Positions 1 through 14,300 of a stretch of DNA of 64,000 nucleotides are shown here, piece after piece. Source of the stretch: Holothuria scabra (taxonomy: Eukaryota; Echinodermata; Holothuroidea; Aspidochirotida; Holothuriidae). Position 1 is the stretch's first letter. The number at the start of each line of letters is the position of its first letter. Where the stretch lies: positions 70,947,806 through 71,011,805 of the forward strand of contig CM074179.1 of assembly GCA_037179385.1 (NCBI GenBank), given 5' to 3'. The notes under the pieces are model-generated. The model saw nothing but the letters and a program-made list of their open reading frames with translations, was not told where the DNA came from and made no database searches. The position numbers and the translations under genes are program-made.

Positions 1-834
1 CTTCTGAATTTTTTCCAAGTAATCCTTAAACAAAGACATTGTTCGTAGATTCTTTTGAGTTGAAGGTTTGTTTCCGACCATGCCGAAACTGAGAACTTCT
101 ATTGAACGACTTGGAACAAGCCTTCAAACTATAAGCTTTAGTTGCGCAAGTTTCGTCATTGGATGGAAGCATTATTCAAAATTATTCATTTTTCTTGCAG
201 CCATGCCAAAAATGACATATTTCACCATTTTGAATCACGGTTGGCTACTCTTCTTTGAAATTTCGATAATGCTTCACTAGTCCTAATCGCTTCATCTTCT
301 TGATTTTCTCCTTCTTCCTTTTCATTTATTCTTGTTTTCGTTACATCGCTTTTCTACAGCAAAGCTTAAGTTTAAAATGTTTTCTCTTTGTGGTAGAAGC
401 GGTTGTCTAAAAGCAGAGTGTAATCCACCACCTTTATACCTCACAAGTTATACCTTAATGCGCTACTTCGAATCAGTGAAGATAGTACTGAAGATATAAG
501 CATCTGAAGGTAGAATACATTCGTACAAATCTAGCAACTTGTCTCAATGGTTCAGAATCAACCCTAGTGCATTGAATATCAGAAGGCACTTCTTCGTAGG
601 AAACGATCCAACGATTAATAACTGAGAATATAAGGTGTGTGAAGCAGCAAACAATGGGTACAGAAAAAAATCAGCTGACACAGTTTAGCTTAAACAAAAT
701 TATTGCAAGGGAACTGAATATAGTTTTTAGTCCTGTTTATTTGTTTTACGACTAAAGAGGTCACTGTCGTTTTTAGAAGAGGATCAAGTTGAAAGGTAAT
801 ATCAAGGATAAAAGTAACATTGAAGTGTTCACTT

Positions 835-865
<31 letters not shown>

Positions 866-875
866 AACTGTCATC
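1..875. other. No gene seen
   Basis: AT-rich sequence without a supportable exon; short frames only. A 23-bp T tract lies at 843-865. Confidence 0.6.
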
Positions 876-883
876 TCCGCTTG

Positions 884-2944
884 CAGTGGCGTAGCTAGGA
901 TTTTTTCCAGAAGGGGCAAAACTATGAAATTTCCCCCAAATTTTTCCCGGTCACTGTGTATGTATTTCATATGAAATATGCAAATTAACAAGTATAACGA
1001 CATTGACATGTCATTTTGTAATATTACCTGCATTTTAATCTTAAAGTATAACAAAGGGCAATCGGAAATAACAAAGTATATTATTTTGGTCAACAATATC
1101 TGGTTTATTTGTATGTACCAGTGCAGTGGCGTACGCAGGATTTCTCTAAAGAAGGGGGGGGGGGTATGCAGTATGGTCTAAGGGGAAGGGTGTCCGGAAA
1201 CTTTTTGACGTTTTCAAGGAGCCTAAATGCAAATTGGTGCAAGATTTTCGACTTTGACAGGAACAGTGTTAACAGTTGAATCGTGGTGGTTCATGAGGAT
1301 TAAAATGAAGCTTTTGTGTCTTTTGGTGCATTCTTATGCCATTTATGCTTCCTTACGAAGTAAAACTTGTCATTATTTTTGCACACTTTTAGGAGTCAAA
1401 ATAAAAAAGCATTGATCGGTATAGGATTTGCGATTTTTCTGGGCCAAAAAACGTTATTTTATCATGAAGATTATCTAAGCAGAGCGGTGCCATTGGTTGC
1501 GGCGGAGCGTGGAGAAAATTTCGAAAAATCAGACCCCTCAGATGGCCGGAAATAGCATTTTCCAGACTTATACGAAGAATCTAACGAGTCGCTATCTTCT
1601 TTTGTCGTTTGCAAAAAATGCTCACTTCAAAATATGATCGCAAAGTGCAAAGTGATCAGAGAGTTAAGGGCTAATTTGACCCCAAAAATGTAATTTTACC
1701 CAAAAGACTGAGCGAAGCGCCACCATTAGTTGGTGCGGAGCATAAAGAAAATTTCGAAAAATCATACCCCTCAGATGGCCAAAAATAGCGTATTCATGCT
1801 TTTAAAGAGAATTTAAACATGTCTTTACTTAAATGAATTTACCAGTGGGATACAGAGTCTACCTTTTTAGGTAAAAATTGGAACTTGACAGAATTTGCCT
1901 ATTTGTAGGAGCTGAAAAAATTGGCATCACTGAGGGGTATTGCAGAGGCAATCCTTCCCCTTTGAAAATTTTTGAAAAATTGGGTGTCCTTATATGCAAT
2001 CAAGTGCCACATATGCTATCTTTTGAAGTAAAATCTGTGTTACTAAAGTTTGACTACTTATTTTTAAGAACAAAGAAAAAATGGCATCGGTGAGGGGGTG
2101 GGCATGGCCCAATGGTCCCCCTTCGTACGCCACTGAAAGGAGGCCTAATAGTGGCTCGATCACACAGTATACCCTGTTTGAACAACAGTGTGTTAAGTGT
2201 AGAAGGCTGCAAGGTACTCATGGACCCGTTTATTGTAGCACCCCAAGTTGCAGAAAGCTATTTTCCCTAACTAGCCTGTAAGCCTCCAAGGATTAGGCTA
2301 TGTAACAAAATCTAAGTATGCCCGTGGATCCCGTTCATTCTAATTTCTAGACTAATGTTAAGTTTATCGTTGGCCATGGATTGTTTCAGCCCCATCCATC
2401 GTTATGTACACAGAGTAATATCGGTATAGTTTAAACCCCTCCCGCTTCTAGCTTGTAGGGCAGTATAACCTCGGGGGAGGGGGGGGGGATGTCTACCTTA
2501 GTGACTTGTCAGTTTTCACATCCTTTTACTGAATTCTCAAACTGCACAACGCAGAGACTGTGTACAAGGGAAAAAGTTCGGGTTTACAGCATTTCAGTGT
2601 TAGTTGTACCGTATCAGTTGTTGTTAAATTCCTCAATAACAGCTTCCTGCGCACTGACATGCACTGATCATAACACCCGCGCTTATACAAGGGAACATTC
2701 AATCTGCCACGCTGCGAGGACGTTTCTGTGGAACGCGAGTAAGGCCGGTTCATGCGACACTGACGAAATCTGGGTTAATTTGTTGCAAAATACGAATTTT
2801 GTATGAGAAATGTCTCACAAGGTCTTATTCTAACAAAAATTTTGAGAATTTTTTGTTAGAATAAGAAAATTCATCAAATTCCCCCAAATTATTTTCGGGG
2901 GGGGGGGGAGTTGCCCCCCCCCCCCCCCAGTAGCTACGCCACTG
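884..2944. mobile_element. hAT-like non-autonomous element with 8-bp TSD (outer)
   Basis: Starts CAGTGGCGTAGCTAGGA and ends TAGCTACGCCACTG. TCCGCTTG directly flanks both ends (876-883 and 2945-2952), a perfect 8-bp target duplication as for hAT transposons. No transposase remains. Homopolymer G and C tracts lie near both termini. A second element of the same kind sits inside. Confidence 0.88.
1124..2135. mobile_element. Nested hAT-like non-autonomous element (inner)
   Basis: Begins CAGTGGCGTACGCAGGA and ends TCGTACGCCACTG, lying within the outer element. No matching 8-bp duplication was found, so it may be a recombinant or an internally rearranged copy. It contains two copies of the dispersed module around 1483-1556 and 1712-1788. 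Confidence 0.7.
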
Positions 2945-2952
2945 TCCGCTTG

Positions 2953-4376
2953 CCTTAAGGACATGTTCTTATAAATGAAATGATTGATTGTTTGTTGAGG
3001 GTGATAAAATGCACCCTTTTAATTATCTTTGAGGTTGGAAATATATTAAGTTAACTCATAAACTGAAAACACATCTCTCTAGAGTAGGCTAACTTAGTTA
3101 TAGCTCATTATGCTTAACACCATTACCGAACTTTGCAAAAGGTTTTGCCAAAAAAGGAACAGCAGTGATTGATTTATTTCTGTTCCAATTTTATTCCGCA
3201 GCCAATTGTTTTTATTTAAATCACCTAAACGAATTTATAACATCGTTAAACTAGAGGACAAAAGTAAAAGAAGAAGAAGAAAAAAAAAAAAAACACAAGA
3301 AAGGAAAGAAAAACGAACCTGAGTAGCTCAATATTATGCTTAATTAAACATGTGTAAATAAATTTCACTGAATTTTTTGGACAAAAATTCACTAACACTT
3401 TCGTCTGCTTAATTGTACTCCAATAATCAAACCTATGTAGTTAGTACCTTCAAGAGACTAATGTGTTTTTACTTTTGTTTGAATTAGAACCATGAAGTAA
3501 ACTAGCCTACTTGGTTTCTTCAAGTCTCACTGATTCATTTTTGGTTTACATGTACCACTTGAATAAAATTACAATGCATTATGCCTATGGAATATCATCA
3601 AACACACTCTGTTGAGCTCACATAAATCTGTTAAATGCATTACCTATTATCTTGATCAGTCTCGGTGGTGAGGAAACTATATTTCTCTTCGTAAATTTTC
3701 ATAAGTTTACGTTTACCTGACAGGAGTTGGGATAACCTCCTAAGCAGCTTGAAGTATTATGATTTAAATTTTGTGGAATATCAATAAATTAAAATTTGTC
3801 ATTTCAAATCTGAGAATCAGGAGCGTAGACAGACTGGAGAGGGGCGTTTGCCCCGTTTCTTAAAATTGAAAAAAAAAGATCGGGAATTTGCCCTTAGGTA
3901 TGTTTCAAGTCTGTGATACTGTTCAACTTAAGCGTCAGATTACCAACTATTCTTAATTTCAAATTCTCTCGAATCTAATATTAGTAATAATTCTTCGAAG
4001 AGCCTCAATCGGCAGGTCTATAACATGATGTAATAACTATATTAAGAAGTCGTACAATTTCGAATTTACTAGGAAGAGCAAATTTTCATTAGTTTTCAAA
4101 TTTTTGTGAGGGTCTTTCATCAGGGACCCGGGGATTCAAACTTTGCTGATTATCAACCTTCATTCCACGCTGCTTTGAACAAGGTCAAAACTCCGGTATG
4201 TGTTCCCATCACAAATCCCATTTCTGGTACAATGATGAGTACAATTTCAAAAATAAATCTGAAAAGTTGGGTCCTTTTCTACGTCACAGCTGAGAAGGGC
4301 GTTTATATGTAAAGAAGAAAACATGACATCCGATATAATGTGTATGCATTAAAGAAAGGGGTTAAAACAGCCTTCC

Positions 4377-4407
<31 letters not shown>

Positions 4408-5219
4408 TAATATATATATATATATACATATACAATATATACATATATTTTTAAATTTTAGTTACTGAAATTGAATGAAGTAATAATTCTTTTTATGTAT
4501 GACAGTCGCAGCCATCTTAGAAATTTGTTGAACTTGTGGGTGTCATTTTTTTATATTTCCCATTTACCTTGCTTAAATCCTGCTCAAGTTGACCCCCAAT
4601 TTCAATGACATGACAAATTCTGTCGTCCCTTAGCTGTTATTAGCCTAGTACTGTGGTCTTTTTTATTCGATATAAAAACACATTTTAGATTTTGTTTGAA
4701 TTATGTGTTGACAACACAGTTTTAACGAAAACGAGATGTATATGTCGTCTCTGTCAAAGAAATACTTCAGATGCTTTACCATGATCACCTTATTGTTTTG
4801 TCAATTTCCGCAGCCAAATTGTTTGGAAAGATGTTAAGAATGTTTCAATATACATTCATTGTTTTTTTTTAGTTTTGTAAGAACGAAATTAAAAAGTAAC
4901 TGAAGATTTGCAAGTATGTTTCCTGGTCACATAACGTTTCCTTTATATAGATGATTCCTCGCTATTATACTCAAAAAGAATTCATTATATATTTTAAAAG
5001 CAAAGGAAACAAAGTTGTACCATAGACTTATTTAAGAGAAGTTCTGAGATTTTAGAATATTTATTTTTTTTTGTTATTACAACGGTTCGGTTTTTATGGA
5101 ATTATTGATATTTGTGTTACTGTGTATGCATACGCGGACGGTAATCATAAAGCTTGTCTGCCTTGCATTGTGGTGAGTATATAGAGTGGAAACCTCTTCT
5201 AGATGTACTTAACATCCTT
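2953..5219. other. Region downstream of gene 1, no gene seen
   Basis: Presumed 3' flank or untranslated region of gene 1. AATAAA-type signals cannot be chosen with confidence. A solo MITE-like end (GGAGCGTAGACAGACTGG) is at about 3821. Confidence 0.5.
4393..4445. repeat. AT microsatellite
   Basis: Interrupted (TA)n with a central TATTAATA, following an A tract. It makes a self-complementary region. Confidence 0.9.
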
Positions 5220-5306
5220 TTAAAATTCGTACTCGTTTTCCAACATCGGCTCCTCAAGGACGAAGTAATTCGGATCTTCTGCCACATTATTTTCCAGGTC
5301 ATATTC
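5220..5306 (-). CDS. Gene 1 exon 14: C-terminal tail and stop
   Basis: A phase-0 terminal exon encoding [20 protein letters not shown] and MLENEYEF, then TAA. Acceptor CAACTGACAG. The tail is acidic and has three tyrosines in acidic contexts (EYDL, NYFVL, NEYEF), which could be SH2-docking sites phosphorylated by another kinase; that is inference. No polyadenylation site is assigned. Confidence 0.82.
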   Translation of the reverse strand, partial: EYDLENNVAEDPNYFVLEEPMLENEYEF

Positions 5307-8300
5307 CTGTCAGTTGAAGTGTAATATGTAGCCTAGATTAGATTTGACTAACATAACATGAATTTCGGTTGCTTGCAAAGGTAATCATCGATCGAATTAA
5401 AAACCTCTTCTTTGATGAATCAAGTTTGTTGTTTCGATTCTTTTTCAACATTTTCTCAAAGACGTAAATAAAGAAATAATAAAAAACATATGATTTTGTA
5501 AATTTGCGTGTTTTTCAGATTACCTGTTTAAAACTTTCCATGGCTGTCCTCAGGTTTTGGGTGATAGCTGAGAATGTTGGTCTATCCTCGTGTGACACAT
5601 TCCAGGAAGAAAGCATGATACTGTACCTAAAAAAAAAAAGTACTGCATTACGAAGTTTGAAAATACACACTAGAATAATTATCACATGTACCTTGGTTTC
5701 GACGCACCAGCAGCGGAGTAAAACTCAATAATGAAAATACTTCCATATTCATGACAATTGGGCGTAAAGGTAAATTCAGAGAATATCTTACCTGTCTATA
5801 ATTTTCGCCCTGAAACGAAACTTTATCTTTGAATATTACTCGATATTAATACAATTCACTTGATTAAAGTGGGAGGAAAAGGACCACTAACGTTGACTAT
5901 GACAAAAATCATTTTTTGTATAGCTAGAAAATGGCATTTTGCACTAGACTGCATCTGAGGCCACTACAATGACTAGACCCTCTGTATACCCCCTCTCAGG
6001 CAGTCGGTCAGACCCGCGTTTGGTCACCCTCATAAAAACCGATAAGATCGATGCGACCAAGAACAGTCATGTTGTTTTGGTTGGAGAGACTCAAATAATT
6101 GCAATTCAAAGGTCATATTCTCTCACTCGAATCAATACTAATTCCCCTAACCTTCTTCATAAGATCCCTCCCATGATTGAATGAAACTCGTCCCCATCCA
6201 GACATAATCTCAGTTTATTGCTTCAGAGTGAGTGTATAGAAAAGTTCAATGTGTATACTCAAAGCTCTGTGATTGCAGTTCACGCTTTGTTATATAAGGT
6301 TTGGTTCTTTGTATTGTTTGAATTAGCTGTCAATCAGAGAGCTGAGCCAATTGAGAATTTCTATAAACCCCTAAAAAATTGTAGTTTAGGGTGAGAAGCC
6401 TGACCCTTTAAGTTGGAATGTCGGTCAGTCACACTTACTCTTTTAGAGGTCTGACCCTTTTAAAGGGCCAAACCTCTCACCCCAAACTGCAATTCTGGAA
6501 CCCGGGTATCGAAATTCTCAATTGGCTCAGCTCTTTGATTGACAGCTAATTCAAACAATGCAGAGTACCAAAGCTTATATTACACAGCATGAATGGTACT
6601 GAGAGTGTTTGGATAATATAAAGTGAGTTTTTCTGTACCCACCTAGAAGCAATAAACTGAGATTTTATCTGGATGAGGATGAATTTCAGACAATTGTGGG
6701 AGGGGCTTAAGTAAGAACGTTAGGAGAATTGGTACTGTTTGGGGTGAGAGAACTGGTCCTTTAAAGTTTGACCTTACAAAGTGCTTTGATAACTTATTAA
6801 ACTCTGTTTTCATTATCCTGTAATATCTAGTCAAACATAACTGTCCTTTTGTATGCAGTGTTAATTAGTGTCAGTGAGGGAACTAGCCTAAGGGATTTTT
6901 TTTTTTTAAATTAGTAGGTACAAAATGGATTGGAGCGGCGTTTTACACCAAGTAGATGCCGCGATAATCTATGGGTCAATAATCGCAATCATCTCCCCTA
7001 GCCACAATTATCCACGGTAATTTTCTGTTAGATAGGGTCTTTGGGCATCATATTCTGCTTGTTTACCATTACAGAAGTGGTGGGTGTGGTCGTGAAATAC
7101 AAAATGACCACCAATTTTGATTTTCAGGTTTAAAGGGGCCGTTTTCTCCCAGAAGGTCACATACCTCCAAGCAAGGTGTCATATGAAAACTGATAGAATA
7201 TTCTTTCTAGCCATGAATTTATAAGGGGGTTGGGATAATATGGATGCCTTAAAATAGCAAAGAATATGATTTTTTGGCAATTTTTTTAGAGAAAATGAAA
7301 TTCCAATAAAATTTTTACATCAGAATCTCATGATAGCTTTCATCGATTCATTTGATTTTTTCCCACATATAATATATTTTTTGAGTTATGACCGTCCAAA
7401 GACTCCAGCCCTCAGTATCAGAATTTACCAATTATGTGTTCTTCCGTTGACTTACTGTACAAATTGGAAATTAAGTGTGTAGTCTATGGGCTCGTGTAAT
7501 GGCCTGGCCCCTGTGTGTCAGAAACTCTTATCCACTTTGGTACCCTTTTAGTTAGCATCTGGAGCTATCACATTCTGAAAATTTGTCATTAAAAATAGGT
7601 AGGTGTGGCCATGAAGTCCAAAATGTCCTCCAAAATGGCCGCAAAAATGGCCTCCAAATTGGATTTTCTAGTTTAACGAGTATCTTCCTTTCTGAAGGTC
7701 ACAAACTCCAAAAAATGTGTCATATGAAAGCTAAAAACGTATTTGATTTTCTACCCCTTCATTAAATAGGCTTGTTTCTTCATGGTAGGCATTATAATTC
7801 GAGATTTACCAGACATTGATTCAAGATTTAATGAAAAAACTCAATGAAAAAAGGAAACACCTTTGTGTAAATCTGCCAGAATCAGATGCAAGAAAAATTA
7901 AACAACAAATAACTCAACTGATAGATATCGATTTATAGAATCTACACTATGTGACCAAGCGGGGGGGGGGGGGGCATGCCCCCACCTCTGTATGTAGTCG
8001 GGGGAAACAACCCAGTCAGGGGGAATTTACGCTGGAGCAATTCCCTTTGAATTGATCTCCACCTCCATATCAGTCGGGGGGATGGACGTACTGTCCCCCC
8101 TTAAAAAAAACCTGCGCAAGCCACTGATGTGACCGCTTTGTAAGTTTGTAAATGACAGCATTTTGGAAGAAATGACCAACACAAAAGGTTTGTTTGACCG
8201 CTTTTTTTCTATGTATCTTCTCCATGAAGAAAGAAAGCAAGCGTCATTAGATGTGATACTTTGGCGTTCAAATCCACGACAGTACAAGAAGATAAAAAAA

Positions 8301-11300
8301 GAAAAAGAAAGAAAGAGAGCATTTTAGTGGCGTTATGGTACACTTTGCAAGATGACAACTGCTTTTACGGAAAAAAGTAGGTATTTATAATGAGGATGCT
8401 CACTTAAAAAGAAAAAAAAAACCTCATGCTTATCAGCGCTCTACAGCCATCACCACTATGGCAGTAGGTTCATCTCTATTTTTAACAGGAAGCTCTTTTC
8501 AAATGGCTCATGATACCAGTTAGTGAAAGCAGTTTTGAGGGATCTAAATACTCTCTTCATTGTTTTATTGTCCACGTTGACAATTACCCCCCACTGGAAC
8601 AAATTCCACGGCGCTGGAGGGCTTGATTTAAAGCAATGTACGCGTATTAGAAAAAATGTACTTTGGAAATAATGTGTACAGATATGTTTGGGTGGTTTAC
8701 CCCTTTATCACAGAATAAGAACGCCTTTTCAGCAGAACAAGTAGTCTTTAGATAGTTCTTCAAACGACACGCGATGAAATGTTCCCACACAGGTAGTCCG
8801 GCCCCTGATGATTGTATCTAAATACTGTACGAGGGAGGCACTACGTATCTTCTCGCAGTGACGATTTGAAGGAGGTTGTGCCCACTAGCGTAGCCAGAGG
8901 GGGGGGGGGCAGAGTGCCCCCGCACAGAAATTTTGGGGACGCGATGGTCGAAGTTAAAAAATTAAGAAGAGCAAAAAAAAAAAAATCCAGTGAGAGGAAG
9001 AAGGAAGGGATGTGCACAGCGGTAGTCCCACGATCCCTAAAGGCGTTTAAGCTATAGATATCTGTAGGGGATAGGGTGAGGTGTATTTTGACTCACCGCC
9101 AGATATATTTCAATCATCGTATAGTACAAATGGTTCTGAACATGTCACAATTTATGCAAACCTTTCACAAACTACCAGAATTTTTGAGCGCTCCCGCTCG
9201 CTTTTAACCTCACCTGGTACTTAATAACAATGGGAAAGAGCATGCATTCGGACCCCCAATATAACTCGCACCTTTAGTAAGGGTGGCACTAGTGGGGAAG
9301 GTTTGGGGGAAATGATCCAATGTCGTCGGAGAGCCTTAAAACGAAAGCCTATATAGTCCACTGTATGAAACGACGGGTAAACCCAAAGATCTTTAGTCGC
9401 ACCAACAATGTACTTGTCTTTGCTCATAAGCAGGGCATATTCTCCAATTGAGACCCTGAAGTTTTCAATTTTCCTCACAAAAAGTTCCAAATTTCTATAA
9501 ATATTTTCAAATATTTTAAATATCTCTTAAAAACGCCCCGAAAATTATTCCTACCCCTTACGGCATCCTTTTGGCGTAAAATTGCCTTTGTCAGGGTTCT
9601 AAATGTTGTCCTTCCCCCGTCGGGGAGGTTTTCCTCTATGTGCAAAGTCGAACCCTCCACTGTGAAAGTTCCATATGGGCATGAAACTGTTCGGAATTGT
9701 TAAATTACGTCGACCAGTTTTCATAAGACTATAAGAAAGCCATAATGCCATAATTACGGAGCGTTTCCATGAACCATGTGGATGGTTCTGCTATCAATGT
9801 TTCGACTCTAATGAAAACAAATTAAATAACTCAGCTCAAAATAAATGTTTACGACACCCACTAGCATTATCAAGGGTGGAAATTTACATGAATGTATACT
9901 GGCTAGGTAATGAGATATCTTTCCTAATGCCTACGTTGACTACTTTGAAGTTTTTCATCACTTTCCTCTCTAGCTTATTTGACCTTTCTTTATCTAACAA
10001 TGATTGTGTAGGCCTAGGCTTAATTTTCTTCGCGAAATATAATTATACTAGCGCAGATGAGGGGCTCAAAATGACGAAGAAGTGCCAGCATTTCTTATCT
10101 GAGCCCCCTTCTGAGAGCAAAATTTTCTCAAAGGGGAAGATGTCCCTCCCCTTAAACCCCACCCCCAGGACGTCGGGGCATCCACGCGATCCATCGTATA
10201 GATCCTGAATACACAAGTGATACCCTTACCCCTCTGACTGCGGTCAAAAATGGGGACGATGAGTCGATTTTCCCCCTCACACCAAAGATCTGGCTACGCC
10301 CCTGGTCGTGCCAAACCTAAAAAGGGCTTCGGTGGGCAATTTAGATACCACAGCGGGGTCATATGTCCATGTGCAGGTTACGCAACTTGGTATTGTAGTA
10401 ACAGAACTGTTTCTGCTGTTCTGCCAATGGTCACCCTGCCTTTATAGCTTTCGTATCCTTCAAGTATTGGTTTCGTTCTCGCGCGTCTTCTTAACATTAT
10501 CTCAAATTTCATTTGATCCTCACAACAGAAATTTCAGAATCACAGATTATATAGCAACATGTAGTCCATATACAGGGTTGTCCGCAGACAACTTTGATAG
10601 CCCGGTCAATTGTGATCACTGTCCTGGGGGAGGAGTCTAAGAGGTAGGGAGTGTTCCCCTCCCCTTTGAAAAATTATTGCAGACTTGAGAGTGCTTATAA
10701 AACAAGGAATTATCACTCAATACCTAAGAAATCTAAGAATTCTATTCAGCAAGGGTAAGAAATTTGTGCCCCGCGATGATGCTGAAATTGATTGCGAGTA
10801 CCGGGCGGAGATTTTCAGAGCTGGTAGCACCGCCCGGTACCGCCCGGTATGGTGACAACCCTCTCCATGTATATCAATTAAATTTACTTACACTCCCCCG
10901 GGGCAACACAGGGGCTGACTGAGGCACCTGTCACATCTTATTTCCGTTTCAATTTCTTCTGTGGACAAACCTTCATATGGAGTTTGACCTGCGCATTTTA
11001 AAAGGATATATCAAATGACGGACAAATTTAAATTACTGATTTATACTTAAGCTGTGGTAAACATTTCACTCAGATATGATTAAATACAATTACGCTTTTC
11101 CTACTTATGCATATTCTGTCAATATATATCGTCTCTGGTGCGTTAAATACCTCTTACCTAGAGAGGTCTTACCTAAGGAGAATATTTCCCAAAGAACAAC
11201 GGCGAACGACCATACATCGGCTTTCCATGAGTAACGACGGAGGAAGATAGATTCTGGTGGTAACCAAGCGAGCGGAGGACATTTCTTTTTTGTATATGAA

Positions 11301-14300
11301 AGAGTGAAAGACCTTATAATCAGAGTATGAACTGTAACATTCGTGATGTGTAAAGAGTTATCATACTAAACACTAAGTGACTTTATGAAGCAGTTCGAAG
11401 GATTGCCGCTTTCGGGGGGAAATGGGTATTAAGCAAATCAGGGGGATAATACCTGCCTCAACGGCATCAACGGCATCAACGGCACTCTTCACTGTCTTCG
11501 ATTTGTTTAATAAGATGTGTTTATTTGAATGTGAGATTATAGTTTAGACACAAAGAGCGAAACAACAAGGGATCCTGAAAAACGTATTCATAAGGTTAAG
11601 GGCCGGCACGACCTACTTGACCAGCTTTGTGTGGAAAATACTCAAAACATTGCACACAAAAGTTGTGTGGAATTAATAATTAAGATTAGGACAAAAAACA
11701 AAATTGTGTCGATTTCTCATAATCGGCCCGGTGAACAACCAAACATGACGCAGCTTTTCTATTGCCCAAAGTATCAACAAAGATTTTACATATGTCAGAA
11801 TTTCACTCTCCAAAAATCGATAAAAAATATTGCAATGTTGTTTTGAACGTTCGTCTCCGTTGAATCCGCGGGGTAGAAGCGCAATGCGTTAAGAGGGTTG
11901 ATTGAAAATGACGCCACTCATGGCAAATTAGTCCCTCGATCTGATGAAAATCGATCCCTTCCCCTCGAGAGCGGTTATCTCCCGAACTGTTTTAAGGAGT
12001 GATCCAGAATTGGTTTCGGATGTCTTCCTTTTTTGAAACCGCATAAATCCCTGCTTGCTCATAAGGCTAAATGAGAATTGTGTAACATTTTACCAATATC
12101 ATGGCTTACCACTTTCAACCCCTTTACACGCACGTTCTTTGAAACAGACACTAAATAACATGATTAAAATTGCCAATAGGTGCGAAGCATACGTGTGTTT
12201 CCAGGGATTGAAATCCTTCATGACCAAAGCTTGAGAAACAAAATAATATAAAAAAAGGCAAAACGTGATCGCTACAAACACTTTAACGTCATTAGGTGAA
12301 ATTATTGCACGTTTTCACATTTGGAAACTTCAACATTCATTTTTCTAATTTATCACCTCGTTTGATCCAGTTTCATGATGTTGCATCCCAAAACCCCCTC
12401 AGAAAAACATCTTGGCTGCGAGCATTTAGCCACCATTAAGCATCAGAGAAACAAACGACAACACTGCCTCATAAAGCATATCAGTTATTTCTCCAGTAAT
12501 GATAGCCAAGTGCAACTATGAGAATAAATTATCATGTAGGAAGGACTGTAAGGAAAACCATCTTCACTGGCAGTAGTTATTACCTTTTCAAAAAATCTTT
12601 TCATTCTATGCTGGGCGATATCTTCCGGGACAAAGTCATAAAGCTTGCATGTTCCATTTCGACTGAGGAGAACTTTTCTGGAACAGATACCTGGATGACA
12701 AATCTTTGAAGACAACAAACAACTGACGATGACATCATAGTACACTTGTTACTAAACAAGTATTTCATTATTTGGCATTTGTTTCTAAGACAATGGCTTG
12801 AGCATTGGCCACATTCACGGCGTCTTACTTAATAGTCTAATTAATAATAAAGTAATTACGATTATGTTTAGATATGTTTACTCTCCGAGAAAGCATATGC
12901 CCGATTATCGAGCTTATTTTAAAAACGAAATGCTGTTACCATAACTTGCTTAAGTGTAGAAGACTGTCCTGTCAGGTAATTGGCTCTTGCAAATCATGTG
13001 ACATGAATGTGTTTGTCTCTTCAAAAGGTTTATCTTGAATATGCAATATTTACGTTTTAAAATATAATGAAAGAAAATTTTTTCTTTGGGGAGAAATACG
13101 TAGAAAATTGAAAAATTTATATCTTCTGATTTAAAATAACTTTCGGCGACTGCTCTTGCCCGTTACATGACTTAATAGAGAAATTACATTGTTTCTTCTA
13201 AGAAACTTCATTCCGTCTGCGATGTCTAAGGCGAATCTTATCAGCTGAAGCTTTCGCTCTTCAAACGGTCGAAGTGTGACCAAAGATTGAAGTTGTGATT
13301 CCCGTCTCTTGTCAAAGCTTTTCAGCATAAAGTCCCGAAGTGTTCCTCCTTCCTCGAAGTGATGATATACGAAGCAAGGTACTTTAAACGTAAACATTTA
13401 TTAGCAGATTAGTGTCAAAGCAGTATAGTGACAAATTCATATAAAAATGCAATTATGATGACCAAACTCCTATATATAAGTGGATTATCAGGCGCAGTTT
13501 TAGACTTTTTTTTTTTTTTGGAGGAGGCTCAGAGGAGGCACGAAACGACAAGATATACTGCTTTAAAATATGAGAATCGGCTCTTACAGGCAGACAGCCA
13601 TGATGACAAATGAAGTACCACACTTTTAATGCTACATTCAACTTACCGGTCTATATTTAAGTAATGAATTGGCATTTTTTTAGAACAAATAAGGTAACGT
13701 TATTGAGATTCTACGAGCAGCCGGTAACTGCTCACCGAAAGTCATAGTTGAAACGCCTGCACTCGGGGGCGAAGCTGAATATTTTTGCAGGGTCAAGCAC
13801 CCAAATTGTCCGATTTTTTTTAGAAATGGAGCAGCGCTCTGGTAGCGGCGTAGTTTTAGCGCTTTTTAAATAAATATTTGAAAATATAAAATTTGTATTG
13901 CACTAAACTTTGAATTCTAGGTTTTCTGTATAAGGAAACTTGAACAGTCGAATTGCTAGGAAATCTGTATTCCTTATTGGTAAATCTGAGATTCGACGGC
14001 GACTAATGATCGCTGTTGCTATATATAATGTTATCTAAGCCCTACGATTTTAGAATATTTTAAAAGACTAGTCAACACTTTGTATTGCATATATATATAT
14101 TTGAGAAAATTTGGAACTTTATAAACCTACACTTAAAAAACATAGCACTGTAGTTGCTGGTATTATTTGAAGATCTGGTGTCACATATTGCAAATATCCG
14201 ATTTTGTCTATTGTGGACACAGAGCTCGGAAAAGTTTAGCTGACTGATTTATGAGCGAGCACGACTGCTTTAGGAGTTGAAATTTGTGGCCCGCGAAGCG

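Noticed and set aside
2489..2806. A 105-codon plus-strand frame
   Set aside because: Lies within the outer hAT-like MITE, with no homology signature and a competing minus-strand frame of similar quality.
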